Source: Acidimicrobiales bacterium
GTDB lineage: Bacteria; Actinomycetota; Acidimicrobiia; Acidimicrobiales; Acidimicrobilacustridaceae
Direction: 5' to 3'
Assembly: GCA_023264135.1 (NCBI GenBank)
Contig: JALQSZ010000005.1
Span: 1 to 21,435 of the forward strand
DNA: 21,435 bases
A program made the position numbers and the translations under genes. Under the pieces are notes generated by a model. That model worked only from the letters and a program-made list of their open reading frames with translations, was not told the origin of the DNA and did not search any database. This document shows, in pieces, positions 1 to 7,410 of this stretch (position 1 is the stretch's first letter; each line of letters begins with the position of its first letter).

Positions 1-1830
1 GACCGTTTGGGTTGGCGCCGAGCGAAGCGACTCGGCTTTTCCGATGCGCAACTCGCGTGGCTCTGGGGCTGCACCGAAGCGCAGGTGCGTGCTCGTCGGA
101 TCGAACTCGGTGTTCTTCCTACCTACAAGACCGTCGACACTTGTGCGGCGGAGTTTGAAGCGACCACTCCGTATCACTACTCAACATGGGAAGACACCGA
201 CGAAGTGTCACCTTCTGATCGCAAGAAGGTGGTCATTCTCGGTTCGGGCCCGAACCGAATTGGCCAGGGCATCGAATTCGATTACTGCTGCGTGCATGCG
301 TCGTTTGCACTTCGCGACGCCGGCTTCGAAACCATCATGGTGAACTGCAATCCTGAAACGGTTTCCACCGACTACGACACCAGCGATCGTCTGTACTTCG
401 AGCCGCTCACTCACGAAGATGTCATGAACATCCTCGATGCAGAAAAGCCAGTCGGCGTCATCGTCTCTCTCGGAGGCCAGACACCGCTCAAACTTTCGAA
501 CACGCTTCCTGTCGAGCTCATTGCTGGCACGTCACCTGAGTCCATCGATGCCGCCGAGGATCGAGAACTTTGGAACGCGCTGTGTGCTCGTCTCGAAATT
601 CCGCAGCCTGCAGGCGGAACCGCGGCCGACATCGATGCGGCTCTCGCGATCACGCAAAGAATCGGTTACCCGGTGCTTGTGCGTCCGAGTTATGTGCTCG
701 GTGGCCGCGCGATGGAGATCGTGTACGACGACGAAGGTCTCCGAGTCGCGATGGCACAACTCGCGAGTTTCGGCAGCCTTGGTAAAGAAGGTGGACTTTC
801 TGCCGAACGTCCTGTGCTTGTCGACCGATTCCTTGAAGATGCGACAGAGGTCGATGTCGATTCGATCCGCGATGTCAACGGCGATTTCGTTATCGGCGGA
901 ATCATGGAGCATGTGGAAGAAGCCGGCGTGCACTCGGGCGACTCTGCCTGTGTTATTCCTCCCTACTCACTTTCCGCAGAAACCATGGCAGTGCTCACCG
1001 ATTACAGCCACCGAATTGCCGATGCGCTTGGTGTTGTCGGATTGTTGAATGTTCAGTACGCAGTCAAGAGCGGCCAAGTGTTTGTCATCGAAGCAAATCC
1101 GCGGGCGAGTCGCACGGTTCCGTTCGTTGCAAAAGCAACTGGTGTTCCGTTGGCGAAGGTGGCCGCACGAGTCATGCTCGGTGCCACGCTCACTGAATTG
1201 CGCGCTGAAGGTTTGCTGTCTGAACCGGTGCAGGGTGACCACATTGCCGTGAAAGAAGCGGTGCTTCCTTTCAGTCGTTTCCCAGAAGCCGACGCGTTGC
1301 TCGGACCAGAAATGCGTTCGACGGGTGAAGTCATGGGTATCGACCTCACCTTTGGTCTCGCCTTTGCCAAGAGCCAACTCGCGGCCGGAACAAATCTTCC
1401 GACATCCGGAACCGTGTTCTTGTCACTAGCCGACCGCGACAAAGAGGTTGGTGTGAAGACCGCGCAGCGATTCCGTGAACTCGGATTTTCGATTGCGGCG
1501 ACCTCAGGCACGGCCGAGCACCTGACTCGAAACGGCATCGAGGTCGCAACGGTGGTTGCCAAACTTGGCGAACCCGATGGCCACGATGCAGTCGACCTCA
1601 TCGAAAGTGGCGAGGTCGTGCTCGTGGTGAATTCTCCACGCGGACGAGGGCCTCGAGCCGATGGTGCACACATCCGCGCTGCAGCGGGTAAGCACAACAT
1701 CCCGTTGCTTACGACTGGTGCCGCGGGCCTCGCTGCCGTCAATGGCATGGCCGATCGTGCGGCCCATCCTCTCGAAGTACGACCGTTGCAGGAATACCAC
1801 CAGGGTGTTCGAAGCGGGGGAGCAGCCTGA
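1..1830 (+). CDS. carB: Carbamoyl-phosphate synthase large subunit, 3' part
   Basis: C-terminal part of the large subunit, which makes carbamoyl phosphate from bicarbonate, ATP and glutamine-derived ammonia for pyrimidine and arginine synthesis. The reading frame is already open at base 1, so the true start lies upstream; about 609 codons of a protein that is usually near 1,070-1,100 are present. The end of the oligomerisation domain comes first, then the second-half pre-ATP-grasp motif (GSGPNRIGQGIEFDYC, about bases 241-290). The second ATP-grasp domain follows, with EHVEEAGVHSGDS and the metal-binding VIEANPRASRT (about 1087-1120). An MGS-like allosteric domain (about 1450-1780, GFSIAATSGTAEHL) ends the protein. 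The stop codon overlaps the pyrD start by one base (TGATG), which argues for translational coupling in a pyr operon. The identification is secure. Confidence 0.97.
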   Translation, partial: DRLGWRRAKRLGFSDAQLAWLWGCTEAQVRARRIELGVLPTYKTVDTCAAEFEATTPYHYSTWEDTDEVSPSDRKKVVILGSGPNRIGQGIEFDYCCVHASFALRDAGFETIMVNCNPETVSTDYDTSDRLYFEPLTHEDVMNILDAEKPVGVIVSLGGQTPLKLSNTLPVELIAGTSPESIDAAEDRELWNALCARLEIPQPAGGTAADIDAALAITQRIGYPVLVRPSYVLGGRAMEIVYDDEGLRVAMAQLASFGSLGKEGGLSAERPVLVDRFLEDATEVDVDSIRDVNGDFVIGGIMEHVEEAGVHSGDSACVIPPYSLSAETMAVLTDYSHRIADALGVVGLLNVQYAVKSGQVFVIEANPRASRTVPFVAKATGVPLAKVAARVMLGATLTELRAEGLLSEPVQGDHIAVKEAVLPFSRFPEADALLGPEMRSTGEVMGIDLTFGLAFAKSQLAAGTNLPTSGTVFLSLADRDKEVGVKTAQRFRELGFSIAATSGTAEHLTRNGIEVATVVAKLGEPDGHDAVDLIESGEVVLVVNSPRGRGPRADGAHIRAAAGKHNIPLLTTGAAGLAAVNGMADRAAHPLEVRPLQEYHQGVRSGGAA

Positions 1831-2774
1831 TGGCCAAGCGTCGTCATTTCGGAGCGTCCGTCGATCTCACGACAACTGTGGGTTCGCTTGAACTTCGCAA
1901 TCCGGTGATGACGGCGTCTGGTACCGCTGGTCACGGCGACGAACTCAGCGCCTATGTCGACCTTTCCAAACTTGGCGCGGTCGTCGTGAAGTCGCTTTCG
2001 GCAGAACCTTGGGCAGGTAACGCCGCGCCCCGAGTCCACGAAACGCCAGCCGGAATGATCAATAGCGTTGGTCTTCAAGGTCCGGGGGTGAGCAAGTGGC
2101 TCGACGAGGAACTCCCTGCGGTGATCGCTACCGGAGCAACCGTTGTCGCCAGCATCTGGGGTTCGACGATCGACGACTACGCGCGCGCAGCGGAAATGTT
2201 GCGTAACGCGCCACCGCAGGTTGTTGCGGTGGAAGTCAACGTGTCGTGCCCAAATCATCACGATCGCAATCGGATGTTTGCGCACGCACCTCATACAACG
2301 GCTGAAGCGATTCAAGCGGCGTCAGTGTGTGGACTTCCGATGTGGGCAAAGCTCAGTCCAAATGTTTCTGATTTGGCATCAATCGCCAAAGCTGCGCATG
2401 AAGCTGGTGCTCAAGCTGTCACGCTTGTGAACACCGTTCTCGGAATGGCGATCGATACCGAGACGCGTTCGTATCGGCTTGGCAACGGCGGCGGCGGGCT
2501 TTCCGGACCAGCTATTCATCCCGTCGCGGTTCGCGCGGTTCACGATGTGTACGCCGCGCATCCAGAGATTCCAATCATTGGCGTCGGAGGTGTCGCTCGT
2601 GGTGTCGACGCGATTGAACTCATGATGGCGGGAGCAAGTGCTGTTCAAGTCGGCACCGCGTCATTCGCCGATCCCCGTAGCGTCGAACGCGTAAGTGAAG
2701 AAATTGCAACCTGGTGTGCGGACCATGGTGTTCGTTCTGTCCGCGAAGTGATCGGAGCTGTTCATGCCCGCTAA
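1830..2774 (+). CDS. pyrD: Dihydroorotate dehydrogenase, class 1B-like
   Basis: Oxidises dihydroorotate to orotate using FMN, the fourth step of UMP synthesis. The protein has 314 residues and is a cytosolic TIM barrel with no membrane-targeting N-terminus. NPVMTASGTAGHGDE opens the FMN site. K54 and K174 (WAKLSPNVSD) fit the conserved lysines, and the catalytic base is Cys (NVSCPN, C140), as in class 1 rather than class 2 enzymes. The phrases NTVLGMAID, GGLSGPAI and GASAVQVGT match class 1B best. Class 1B enzymes normally pair with the iron-sulfur flavoprotein PyrK. No pyrK lies between carB and pyrD or downstream in this window, so the electron partner is unseen. The start ATG overlaps the carB stop by one base; the end overlaps pyrF by 11 bases. 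Confidence 0.95.
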   Translation: MAKRRHFGASVDLTTTVGSLELRNPVMTASGTAGHGDELSAYVDLSKLGAVVVKSLSAEPWAGNAAPRVHETPAGMINSVGLQGPGVSKWLDEELPAVIATGATVVASIWGSTIDDYARAAEMLRNAPPQVVAVEVNVSCPNHHDRNRMFAHAPHTTAEAIQAASVCGLPMWAKLSPNVSDLASIAKAAHEAGAQAVTLVNTVLGMAIDTETRSYRLGNGGGGLSGPAIHPVAVRAVHDVYAAHPEIPIIGVGGVARGVDAIELMMAGASAVQVGTASFADPRSVERVSEEIATWCADHGVRSVREVIGAVHAR

Positions 2775-3489
2775 CAACCTCGAGCTTCGCGATGGTGCAC
2801 CCGACGAAATCCGATCGCGTCTCGCACTCGCGCTCGACGTCGACGACATCGTTACGGCCCGACGTTTGGCGCACGTCCTCAAGCCCTGGTTTGGTGTCGC
2901 CAAAGTCGGACTCGAACTCTTCAGCGCTGCAGGTCCAGAAGCAATCGAAGCAATGATTGGCGATGATTTTTCGGTCTTCGCCGATCTCAAACTCCTTGAT
3001 ATCCCGACCACCGTCAACAAGGCCGCGAGGGTGATGGGTTCGCTGGGTGTTTCCTATCTCACGGTGCACACGCGAGCTGGTGTTGAACATCTACGTGCCG
3101 GCGTCGAAGGAGTCGCCGAAGGTGCGGCTGCAGCTGGTCTTCCGGCACCAACCTGTTTAGGAATCACTGTGCTGACGAGTGAACAGGCAGACCTCACTGC
3201 GCTTCAACAACGCGTGGGTTTTGTTCTCGACGCAGGTTGTGGCGGTTTGGTGTGTTCGGCCAGCGACTTGGCGACGGTGCGCGCGCTCGCACCTGATGTC
3301 GTCACCGTTGTTCCTGGTATCCGCCCTGCCGGCGTGGGTGTCGACGATCAAGCTCGGCCAGCGACCCCAACCTCGGCAATCCAATCGGGCGCCGATGTCC
3401 TGGTGATCGGTCGTGCGGTGACCCACGCGGAAGATCCAATCGCCGCTGCGATTTCGATCGCTGCCGAGGTCGCAGCAGCACTGAACTAA
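2764..3489 (+). CDS. pyrF: Orotidine 5'-phosphate decarboxylase
   Basis: Decarboxylates OMP to UMP, the last step of the pathway. The protein has 241 residues, normal for the short bacterial form. The catalytic Asp/Lys array is visible as ADLKLLDIPTTV (D74, K76, D79), and the phosphate-binding end has VVPGIRPAG followed by DVLVIGRAVTHAEDP. The start at 2764 is supported by a GGAG ribosome-binding site about 8 bases upstream, inside the pyrD coding sequence, so pyrD and pyrF overlap by 11 bases and are probably coupled. After the stop comes a 22-bp dyad (3497-3518), which may end this operon or control mihF. Confidence 0.95.
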   Translation: MPANNLELRDGAPDEIRSRLALALDVDDIVTARRLAHVLKPWFGVAKVGLELFSAAGPEAIEAMIGDDFSVFADLKLLDIPTTVNKAARVMGSLGVSYLTVHTRAGVEHLRAGVEGVAEGAAAAGLPAPTCLGITVLTSEQADLTALQQRVGFVLDAGCGGLVCSASDLATVRALAPDVVTVVPGIRPAGVGVDDQARPATPTSAIQSGADVLVIGRAVTHAEDPIAAAISIAAEVAAALN

Positions 3490-3496
3490 CGCCAAG

Positions 3497-3518
3497 GACG
3501 GCCGTCCGGACGACCGTC
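3497..3518. promoter_or_regulatory. 22-bp near-perfect dyad upstream of mihF (operator or terminator-like hairpin)
   Basis: Bases 3497-3518 form an inverted repeat in which 10 of 11 base pairs match; the only mismatch is 3502/3513. Within it, 3496-3507 (GGACGGCCGTCC) is itself a perfect 12-bp palindrome, and 3508-3519 repeats it in tandem with 10 of 12 identities. The centre lies about 38 bases before the mihF ATG, overlapping where a -35 element would sit. This fits a repressor operator. As RNA it could fold into a hairpin after pyrF, but no U-tract follows. The symmetry is directly visible; the role is inferred. Confidence 0.5.
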
Positions 3519-3531
3519 GCAGGTCAACGGC

Positions 3532-3537
3532 TAGGGT
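3532..3537 (+). promoter_or_regulatory. -10 box TAGGGT of mihF, leaderless type
   Basis: TAGGGT fits the actinobacterial TANNNT -10 consensus and ends 7 bases before the mihF ATG at 3545, so transcription would begin at or next to the start codon. No Shine-Dalgarno sequence is present. The -35 region is not recognisable and is overlapped by the dyad at 3497-3518. Confidence 0.55.
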
Positions 3538-3544
3538 CTCGCCC

Positions 3545-3862
3545 ATGCCGCAGCCTCCTGCACTCACTCCAGAACAACGGCAGGCCGCGCTCGCGAAAGC
3601 CGCTGAAGCGCGCCGAGCTCGTGCCGTGGTCAAGGACAAGTTGAAGTCCGGTGAACTCACCTTTGGTCAAGTTCTCGATCTCGCAGGAACCGACGAACTC
3701 GTTGCCGGTATCAAAGTCTTGGCAATCCTCGAATCGCTTCCTGGTGTCGGCAAGGTGAAGGCTCGTCGGGCAATGACCGATATTGGTATCGCCGATACCC
3801 GACGCATCCGTGGTTTGGGCGAGCAGCAGCGCAAGGCGCTCCTGGCCTCGTTCGGCAACTGA
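3545..3862 (+). CDS. mihF: Actinobacterial integration host factor (mIHF-type nucleoid protein)
   Basis: Small basic DNA-binding protein of 105 residues, unrelated in fold to proteobacterial IHF. It is the actinobacterial nucleoid and integration factor first known from mycobacteriophage L5 integration. The sequence matches the family along its length: LTPEQRQAALAKAAEARRAR at the N-terminus (long basic helix), then LAILESLPGVGKVKARRAM (helix-two-turn-helix DNA-binding segment), and RRIRGLGEQQRKALLASFG at the C-terminus. The position between pyrF and gmk is the usual actinobacterial one. The start is supported by a -10 box 7 bases upstream. gmk follows after 10 bases. This is the best single marker that the window is actinobacterial. 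Confidence 0.96.
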   Translation: MPQPPALTPEQRQAALAKAAEARRARAVVKDKLKSGELTFGQVLDLAGTDELVAGIKVLAILESLPGVGKVKARRAMTDIGIADTRRIRGLGEQQRKALLASFGN

Positions 3863-3872
3863 TTACGCCACC

Positions 3873-4409
3873 GTGATCATCGTCGTCTGCGGACCTGGGG
3901 GAGTAGGCAAAGGCACGGTTGTCGCCCGTCTCATCGAGGCTGACCCCACGCTGTGGCTCTCTCGTTCGTGGAGTACTCGCGAGCGTCGTCCTGGTGAGCG
4001 TGAAGACGCGTACGTCTGGACCACCCGGGAAGCGTTCGAGGAGCACGCCGCCGCCGGCGGATTCCTCGAATATGCCGAATTCCTCGGCAATCTCTATGGC
4101 TCACCATGGCCCGATGGCGCCGATGGCCGTGATGTCATCCTCGAGATCGATGTCCAAGGTGCTGCGCAGGTGCTTGAACGGGTGCCAGATTGCCTGTTCA
4201 TCCTGCTTGAGCCTCCTTCTGCCGAGGTTCAGGCCGAGCGCCTCCGGGGGCGGGGAGACCCTCCTGAGCAGGCCGAACGCCGGATCGCGGTGGCCCAAGC
4301 CGAGTTGGCCGAGGGCCGACGGCTCGGCGCAATCTGCATCGTGAACGACGATCTCGACCGAACGGTGGCCGAGGTCCAGAGCCTGATCGCCGAACGCCGT
4401 TCGCTCTGA
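3873..4409 (+). CDS. gmk: Guanylate kinase
   Basis: Phosphorylates GMP or dGMP to the diphosphate with ATP. I place the start at GTG 3873, directly before the first beta strand (IIVVCGPGGVGKGT). The frame is open further upstream to 3783, but that part lies inside mihF and shows no family resemblance. This gives 178 residues, slightly short for the family. The P-loop reads GPGGVGKGT, where the family usually has GPSGVGKGT. GMP-binding features follow: SWSTRERRPGE, an FLEYAEFLGNLYG segment, and VILEIDVQGAAQV. The lid region (RLRGRGDPPEQAERR) is shorter than usual. There is no clear ribosome-binding site, so expression probably depends on the mihF transcript. Confidence 0.94.
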   Translation: MIIVVCGPGGVGKGTVVARLIEADPTLWLSRSWSTRERRPGEREDAYVWTTREAFEEHAAAGGFLEYAEFLGNLYGSPWPDGADGRDVILEIDVQGAAQVLERVPDCLFILLEPPSAEVQAERLRGRGDPPEQAERRIAVAQAELAEGRRLGAICIVNDDLDRTVAEVQSLIAERRSL

Positions 4410-4561
4410 CTCACGCCGAACCTTCGGGCGGCCGAGTGCGCAATGTGGTCTGGACGGGTCCCTGCGGTAGGCTTCTCCCTCCTCTGCGAGGGCATTTGTC
4501 TGCGCTCAGCAGGACTCGCTCGCTCAAGTAGTTCCTCCTCAACCCGTAACGAAGGTGTGCC
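4410..4561 (+). promoter_or_regulatory. rpoZ upstream region with candidate -10 TAGGCT
   Basis: This 152-base gap is the largest in the window. TAGGCT at 4468-4473 fits the TANNNT pattern, and transcription from it would give a leader of about 80 bases. The start of that leader can fold into a short hairpin (CCCTC 4477-4481 pairing with GAGGG 4488-4492). GAAGG at 4551-4555 is a plausible Shine-Dalgarno sequence for the rpoZ GTG. No -35 box stands out and no U-rich terminator for gmk is visible. Confidence 0.4.
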
Positions 4562-4900
4562 GTGGCTCAGATCCATGACTCGATGGTGAATCCCCGAATT
4601 GAAGTCCTTCTCTCGAAGGTCGATTCACGATTCACGCTGGTCTCGCTTGGCGCGCAGCGCGCTCGTCAGATCAACGCCTACTTCAACCAGCTCGGTGAAG
4701 GGCAAGGTTCGAACGTTCCGCCGCAGGTCACCTCGCTTGCGCGTAAGCCCCTTTCGATCGCGTTCGAAGAAATTTCGGCCGACAAGATCATCCCCGTGCG
4801 CATCGACCCCTCCGAACTCCTCCTTGAGGATGTTGTCGAGGGCATCGAAGAAACCGTCGAACTGGCCGAGGCCATCGACGAAGCACCTGAGGCTGACTGA
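4562..4900 (+). CDS. rpoZ: RNA polymerase omega subunit
   Basis: Small subunit that helps the beta' subunit fold and assemble into RNA polymerase. The protein has 112 residues. The core omega motif is clear: FTLVSLGAQRARQINAYFNQ (about residues 20-40), then KPLSIAFEEI (about 61-70), with an acidic C-terminal tail as is common in the family. The start is GTG at 4562, with GAAGG about 6 bases upstream. An ATG eight codons in (IHDSM) is possible but would remove little. The position between gmk and coaBC is the conserved bacterial arrangement. Confidence 0.95.
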   Translation: MAQIHDSMVNPRIEVLLSKVDSRFTLVSLGAQRARQINAYFNQLGEGQGSNVPPQVTSLARKPLSIAFEEISADKIIPVRIDPSELLLEDVVEGIEETVELAEAIDEAPEAD

Positions 4901-4916
4901 CCGACTTCCTGTCGGT
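4900..4916 (+). other. Short stem-loop between rpoZ and coaBC
   Basis: ACCGAC (4900-4905) and GTCGGT (4911-4916) form a 6-bp stem with the loop TTCCT. It begins at the last base of the rpoZ stop codon and ends 9 bases before the coaBC ATG. No U-tract follows, so it is not a classical terminator. It could be a processing or stability element, or chance. Confidence 0.3.
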
Positions 4917-4925
4917 TCTGCGGGT

Positions 4926-6134
4926 ATGACCCTCAACTCCCGTCGCATCGTCCTGGGCGTTACCGGGGGCATTGCCGCGTACAAGGCGGTCGATGTTTGT
5001 CGTCGACTCGTCGACGCCGGCGCGCATGTCATTCCGATCATGACCGAAGGTGCCAATCACTTCATTGGCGAAACCACGCTGTCGGCTCTTGCTTCGGAAA
5101 AAGTTCAAACCTCGTTGTGGGACGAAACGTCTCCGATTCCACACACGCGACTAGGTCAAGACAACGATCTCATCGTTGTTGCCCCCGCAACCGCTCGTCT
5201 CATTTCTGCGTACGCGCACGGCTATTCCGACGATCTCCTCACTGCGACGCTGATCGCAACGCGCGCACCTGTTGTGCTTTGTCCGGCCATGCATACCGAG
5301 ATGTGGGAACACCCTGCAGTGCAGGACAACCTTGCATTGTTGGCCTCTCGTGGCGTGATCATTGTTCCCCCAGGTGAAGGTCGACTCGCTGGCGGCGATA
5401 TCGGTACTGGTCGACTGGCAGAACCTGCCGACATCGTTGCGGCTATCGAAGCTGCGCTCTCGGTCGATGATGATCTCGCCGGAGTTCGTGTTCTCGTTAC
5501 CGCCGGTGGAACTCGTGAAGCGATCGATCCGGTGCGCGTCATCACCAATCGATCATCGGGGAAGCAGGGCTACGCGATCGCCGCCGAGGCGTTGTCGCGC
5601 GGTGCGAAGGTCACGCTGGTGACAACTGCAAGTCTTCCCGCTCCCGCAGGTGCTGATGTCATCGATGTGGTGAGTGCCGCCGATATGCAAGCAGCAGTCA
5701 TGCCCAGAGCCGATGAGCACGACATCATCATCATGGCGGCGGCTGTTGCCGATTTTCGTCCCGCCGCAGTTGCTGATCACAAGATCAAGAAGGACGAGTT
5801 CGGCGCCGACGCCGAGCCCCGCATCGTGCTTGAACCAACTCATGATTTTCTTGTTGACCTGGGTCAGCGCAAGGCTCCCGGTCAGGTGCTGGTTGGTTTC
5901 GCGGCGGAGACCGACAACGTGCTCGACAACGCTCGCGGCAAACTCGAACGCAAGAATCTCGACCTCATTGTGGCCAATGACGTTGGTGCCGACGGCGTGG
6001 GCTTTGAGCACGACACCAATGCGGTCACCATCCTCGGTGCGGGCGGCGATGCCACGACGATTTCCCTGACCGATAAACGAGCGGTCGCCAAAGCAGTGCT
6101 TGATGCAGTTGTGGCGATCAGGTCCGACCGTTGA
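4926..6134 (+). CDS. coaBC: Bifunctional phosphopantothenoylcysteine decarboxylase / phosphopantothenate-cysteine ligase
   Basis: Two consecutive steps of coenzyme A synthesis: ligation of cysteine to 4'-phosphopantothenate (CoaB) and FMN-dependent decarboxylation (CoaC). The protein has 402 residues. The CoaC half has [11 protein letters not shown] (11-21), the active-site His in PHTRLGQ (H73), VVAPATARL and PAMHTEMW (120-127). The CoaB half begins near residue 187 with [16 protein letters not shown] and [12 protein letters not shown], then AAAVADFRP, the lysine motif KIKK (286-289) and GFAAET. The usual decarboxylase ACGD motif reads AGGD here (155-158), so the conserved Cys is Gly. Start ATG 4926 is chosen because the open frame upstream of it is an rpoZ shadow. 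Confidence 0.95.
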   Translation: MTLNSRRIVLGVTGGIAAYKAVDVCRRLVDAGAHVIPIMTEGANHFIGETTLSALASEKVQTSLWDETSPIPHTRLGQDNDLIVVAPATARLISAYAHGYSDDLLTATLIATRAPVVLCPAMHTEMWEHPAVQDNLALLASRGVIIVPPGEGRLAGGDIGTGRLAEPADIVAAIEAALSVDDDLAGVRVLVTAGGTREAIDPVRVITNRSSGKQGYAIAAEALSRGAKVTLVTTASLPAPAGADVIDVVSAADMQAAVMPRADEHDIIIMAAAVADFRPAAVADHKIKKDEFGADAEPRIVLEPTHDFLVDLGQRKAPGQVLVGFAAETDNVLDNARGKLERKNLDLIVANDVGADGVGFEHDTNAVTILGAGGDATTISLTDKRAVAKAVLDAVVAIRSDR

Positions 6135-6149
6135 GGGCGTCTGCCCGAC

Positions 6150-6180
6150 TAGGTTTCTCCCCGAACCAACGACACAGGAG
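6150..6180 (+). promoter_or_regulatory. metK promoter -10 (TAGGTT) and strong ribosome-binding site (AGGAG)
   Basis: TAGGTT at 6150-6155 fits the -10 pattern, and AGGAG at 6176-6180 lies 6 bases before the metK GTG. The pair fixes the metK start and suggests a leadered transcript with a 5' UTR of about 25 bases, unlike the leaderless genes elsewhere in the window. The frame is also open upstream of the GTG, but that part carries the promoter. No SAM riboswitch fits in this short space. Confidence 0.5.
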
Positions 6181-6186
6181 TATCCC

Positions 6187-7380
6187 GTGAGCAGCTGGAC
6201 CTTCACCTCGGAATCCGTTACCGAGGGCCACCCAGACAAGATGGCCGATCAGATTTCCGACGCCATCCTCGACGCAATGCTGACCAACGATCCAATGAGT
6301 CGTGTCGCTTGCGAAACCCTCGTCACGACCGGACTCGCGATCATCGCGGGCGAAGTCACGACCTCTGGGTACGTCGATATTCCCAGCATTGTTCGCGACA
6401 CGATCAAGGGCATCGGTTACGACCGCGAGTCCTATGGCTACGACGGCGAAACCGTTGGCGTCATGGTGAGTCTCGACGCGCAATCCTCAGATATTGCGCA
6501 GGGCGTTGACGACTCTGAAGAAGTTCGCACCGGCACCTCTGGCGAAGACATCCTCAACAAGCAGGGTGCAGGCGATCAGGGAATGATGTTCGGCTACGCG
6601 TGCAACGAGACCGATGTGCTCATGCCGCTTCCGATCCACGTCGCTCATCGCATGGCGGAGCGACTTGCCGATGTTCGCAAAGCCGGCACGGTTCCCTACC
6701 TTCGCCCCGACGGTAAGACCCAGGTCACCTTCGATTACGAAGATGGAAAGCCCGTTCGTTTGCGCACGGTGCTGATCTCGACCCAGCACGACGATGGCAT
6801 CGACCGCGAAGACGCCATCCGTCCCGATCTGATCGAGCACGTAATCCGCCCCGTCATTCCGGCACAGTTCGCCAATGACGACTACCAGGTGTTGGTGAAC
6901 CCGACTGGCCGCTTTGTGATCGGTGGTCCAGTGGGCGATGCCGGACTCACTGGCCGAAAGATCATTGTCGACACCTATGGCGGCATGGCTCGTCATGGTG
7001 GTGGTGCATTCTCCGGCAAGGACCCGTCGAAGGTCGACCGCTCTGCTGCATATGCCGCGCGCTGGGTTGCCAAGAACGTGGTTGCCGCTGGCGCCGCTGA
7101 TCGTTGTGAAGTGCAGGTTGCCTACGCAATCGGTGTTGCGCATCCCGTTTCGATCATGGTTGAAACCTTTGGCACCAACAACGTCGATGAAGAAAAGATC
7201 GCAGCGGCAGTTCGCGAAGTCTTCGACCTTCGTCCCGCAGCAATCGCACGCGATCTCGACCTTCGCAAGCCGCGTTACAAGCAGACCGCGGCCTACGGTC
7301 ACTTCGGTCGCACCGGCGACGCGTTCACATGGGAGCGCACCGACCGTGTCGACGCTCTGAAGTCGGAACTCGGTCTCTGA
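6187..7380 (+). CDS. metK: S-adenosylmethionine synthetase
   Basis: Makes S-adenosylmethionine from methionine and ATP in the cytosol, as a tetramer of three-domain subunits. The protein has 397 residues, normal length. The N-terminus ([14 protein letters not shown], with H15 in the ATP/Met site) matches the family directly from the GTG at 6187. Further signatures are [12 protein letters not shown] (127-138) and the P-loop-like [16 protein letters not shown] (271-286). The product supplies the methyl donor for the RNA methyltransferase genes nearby. It sits between coaBC and priA, the common actinobacterial order. Confidence 0.97.
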   Translation: MSSWTFTSESVTEGHPDKMADQISDAILDAMLTNDPMSRVACETLVTTGLAIIAGEVTTSGYVDIPSIVRDTIKGIGYDRESYGYDGETVGVMVSLDAQSSDIAQGVDDSEEVRTGTSGEDILNKQGAGDQGMMFGYACNETDVLMPLPIHVAHRMAERLADVRKAGTVPYLRPDGKTQVTFDYEDGKPVRLRTVLISTQHDDGIDREDAIRPDLIEHVIRPVIPAQFANDDYQVLVNPTGRFVIGGPVGDAGLTGRKIIVDTYGGMARHGGGAFSGKDPSKVDRSAAYAARWVAKNVVAAGAADRCEVQVAYAIGVAHPVSIMVETFGTNNVDEEKIAAAVREVFDLRPAAIARDLDLRKPRYKQTAAYGHFGRTGDAFTWERTDRVDALKSELGL

Positions 7381-7410
7381 TCATCGGTTTTCTCTCGGGA
7401 CGGCGCTGAG

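Noticed and set aside
1053..2315. 420-codon open frame on the minus strand across the carB/pyrD junction
   Set aside because: It lies wholly opposite two secure genes, shows no recognisable domain, and long antisense frames are expected from the codon bias of GC-rich DNA.
3783..3872. N-terminal extension of guanylate kinase
   Set aside because: The extension lies inside mihF and does not resemble Gmk; the family begins just at the GTG at 3873.
4599..4925. 109-codon N-terminal extension of CoaBC
   Set aside because: It is an Arg/Ser-rich frame-shifted reading of rpoZ; CoaBC similarity begins at the ATG at 4926.
6100..6186. N-terminal extension of MetK
   Set aside because: It overlaps the end of coaBC and carries the promoter and AGGAG site; MetK similarity begins at the GTG at 6187.
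6487..7302. 271-codon open frame on the minus strand opposite metK
   Set aside because: No domain, no promoter or ribosome-binding site, and fully explained as a shadow of metK.
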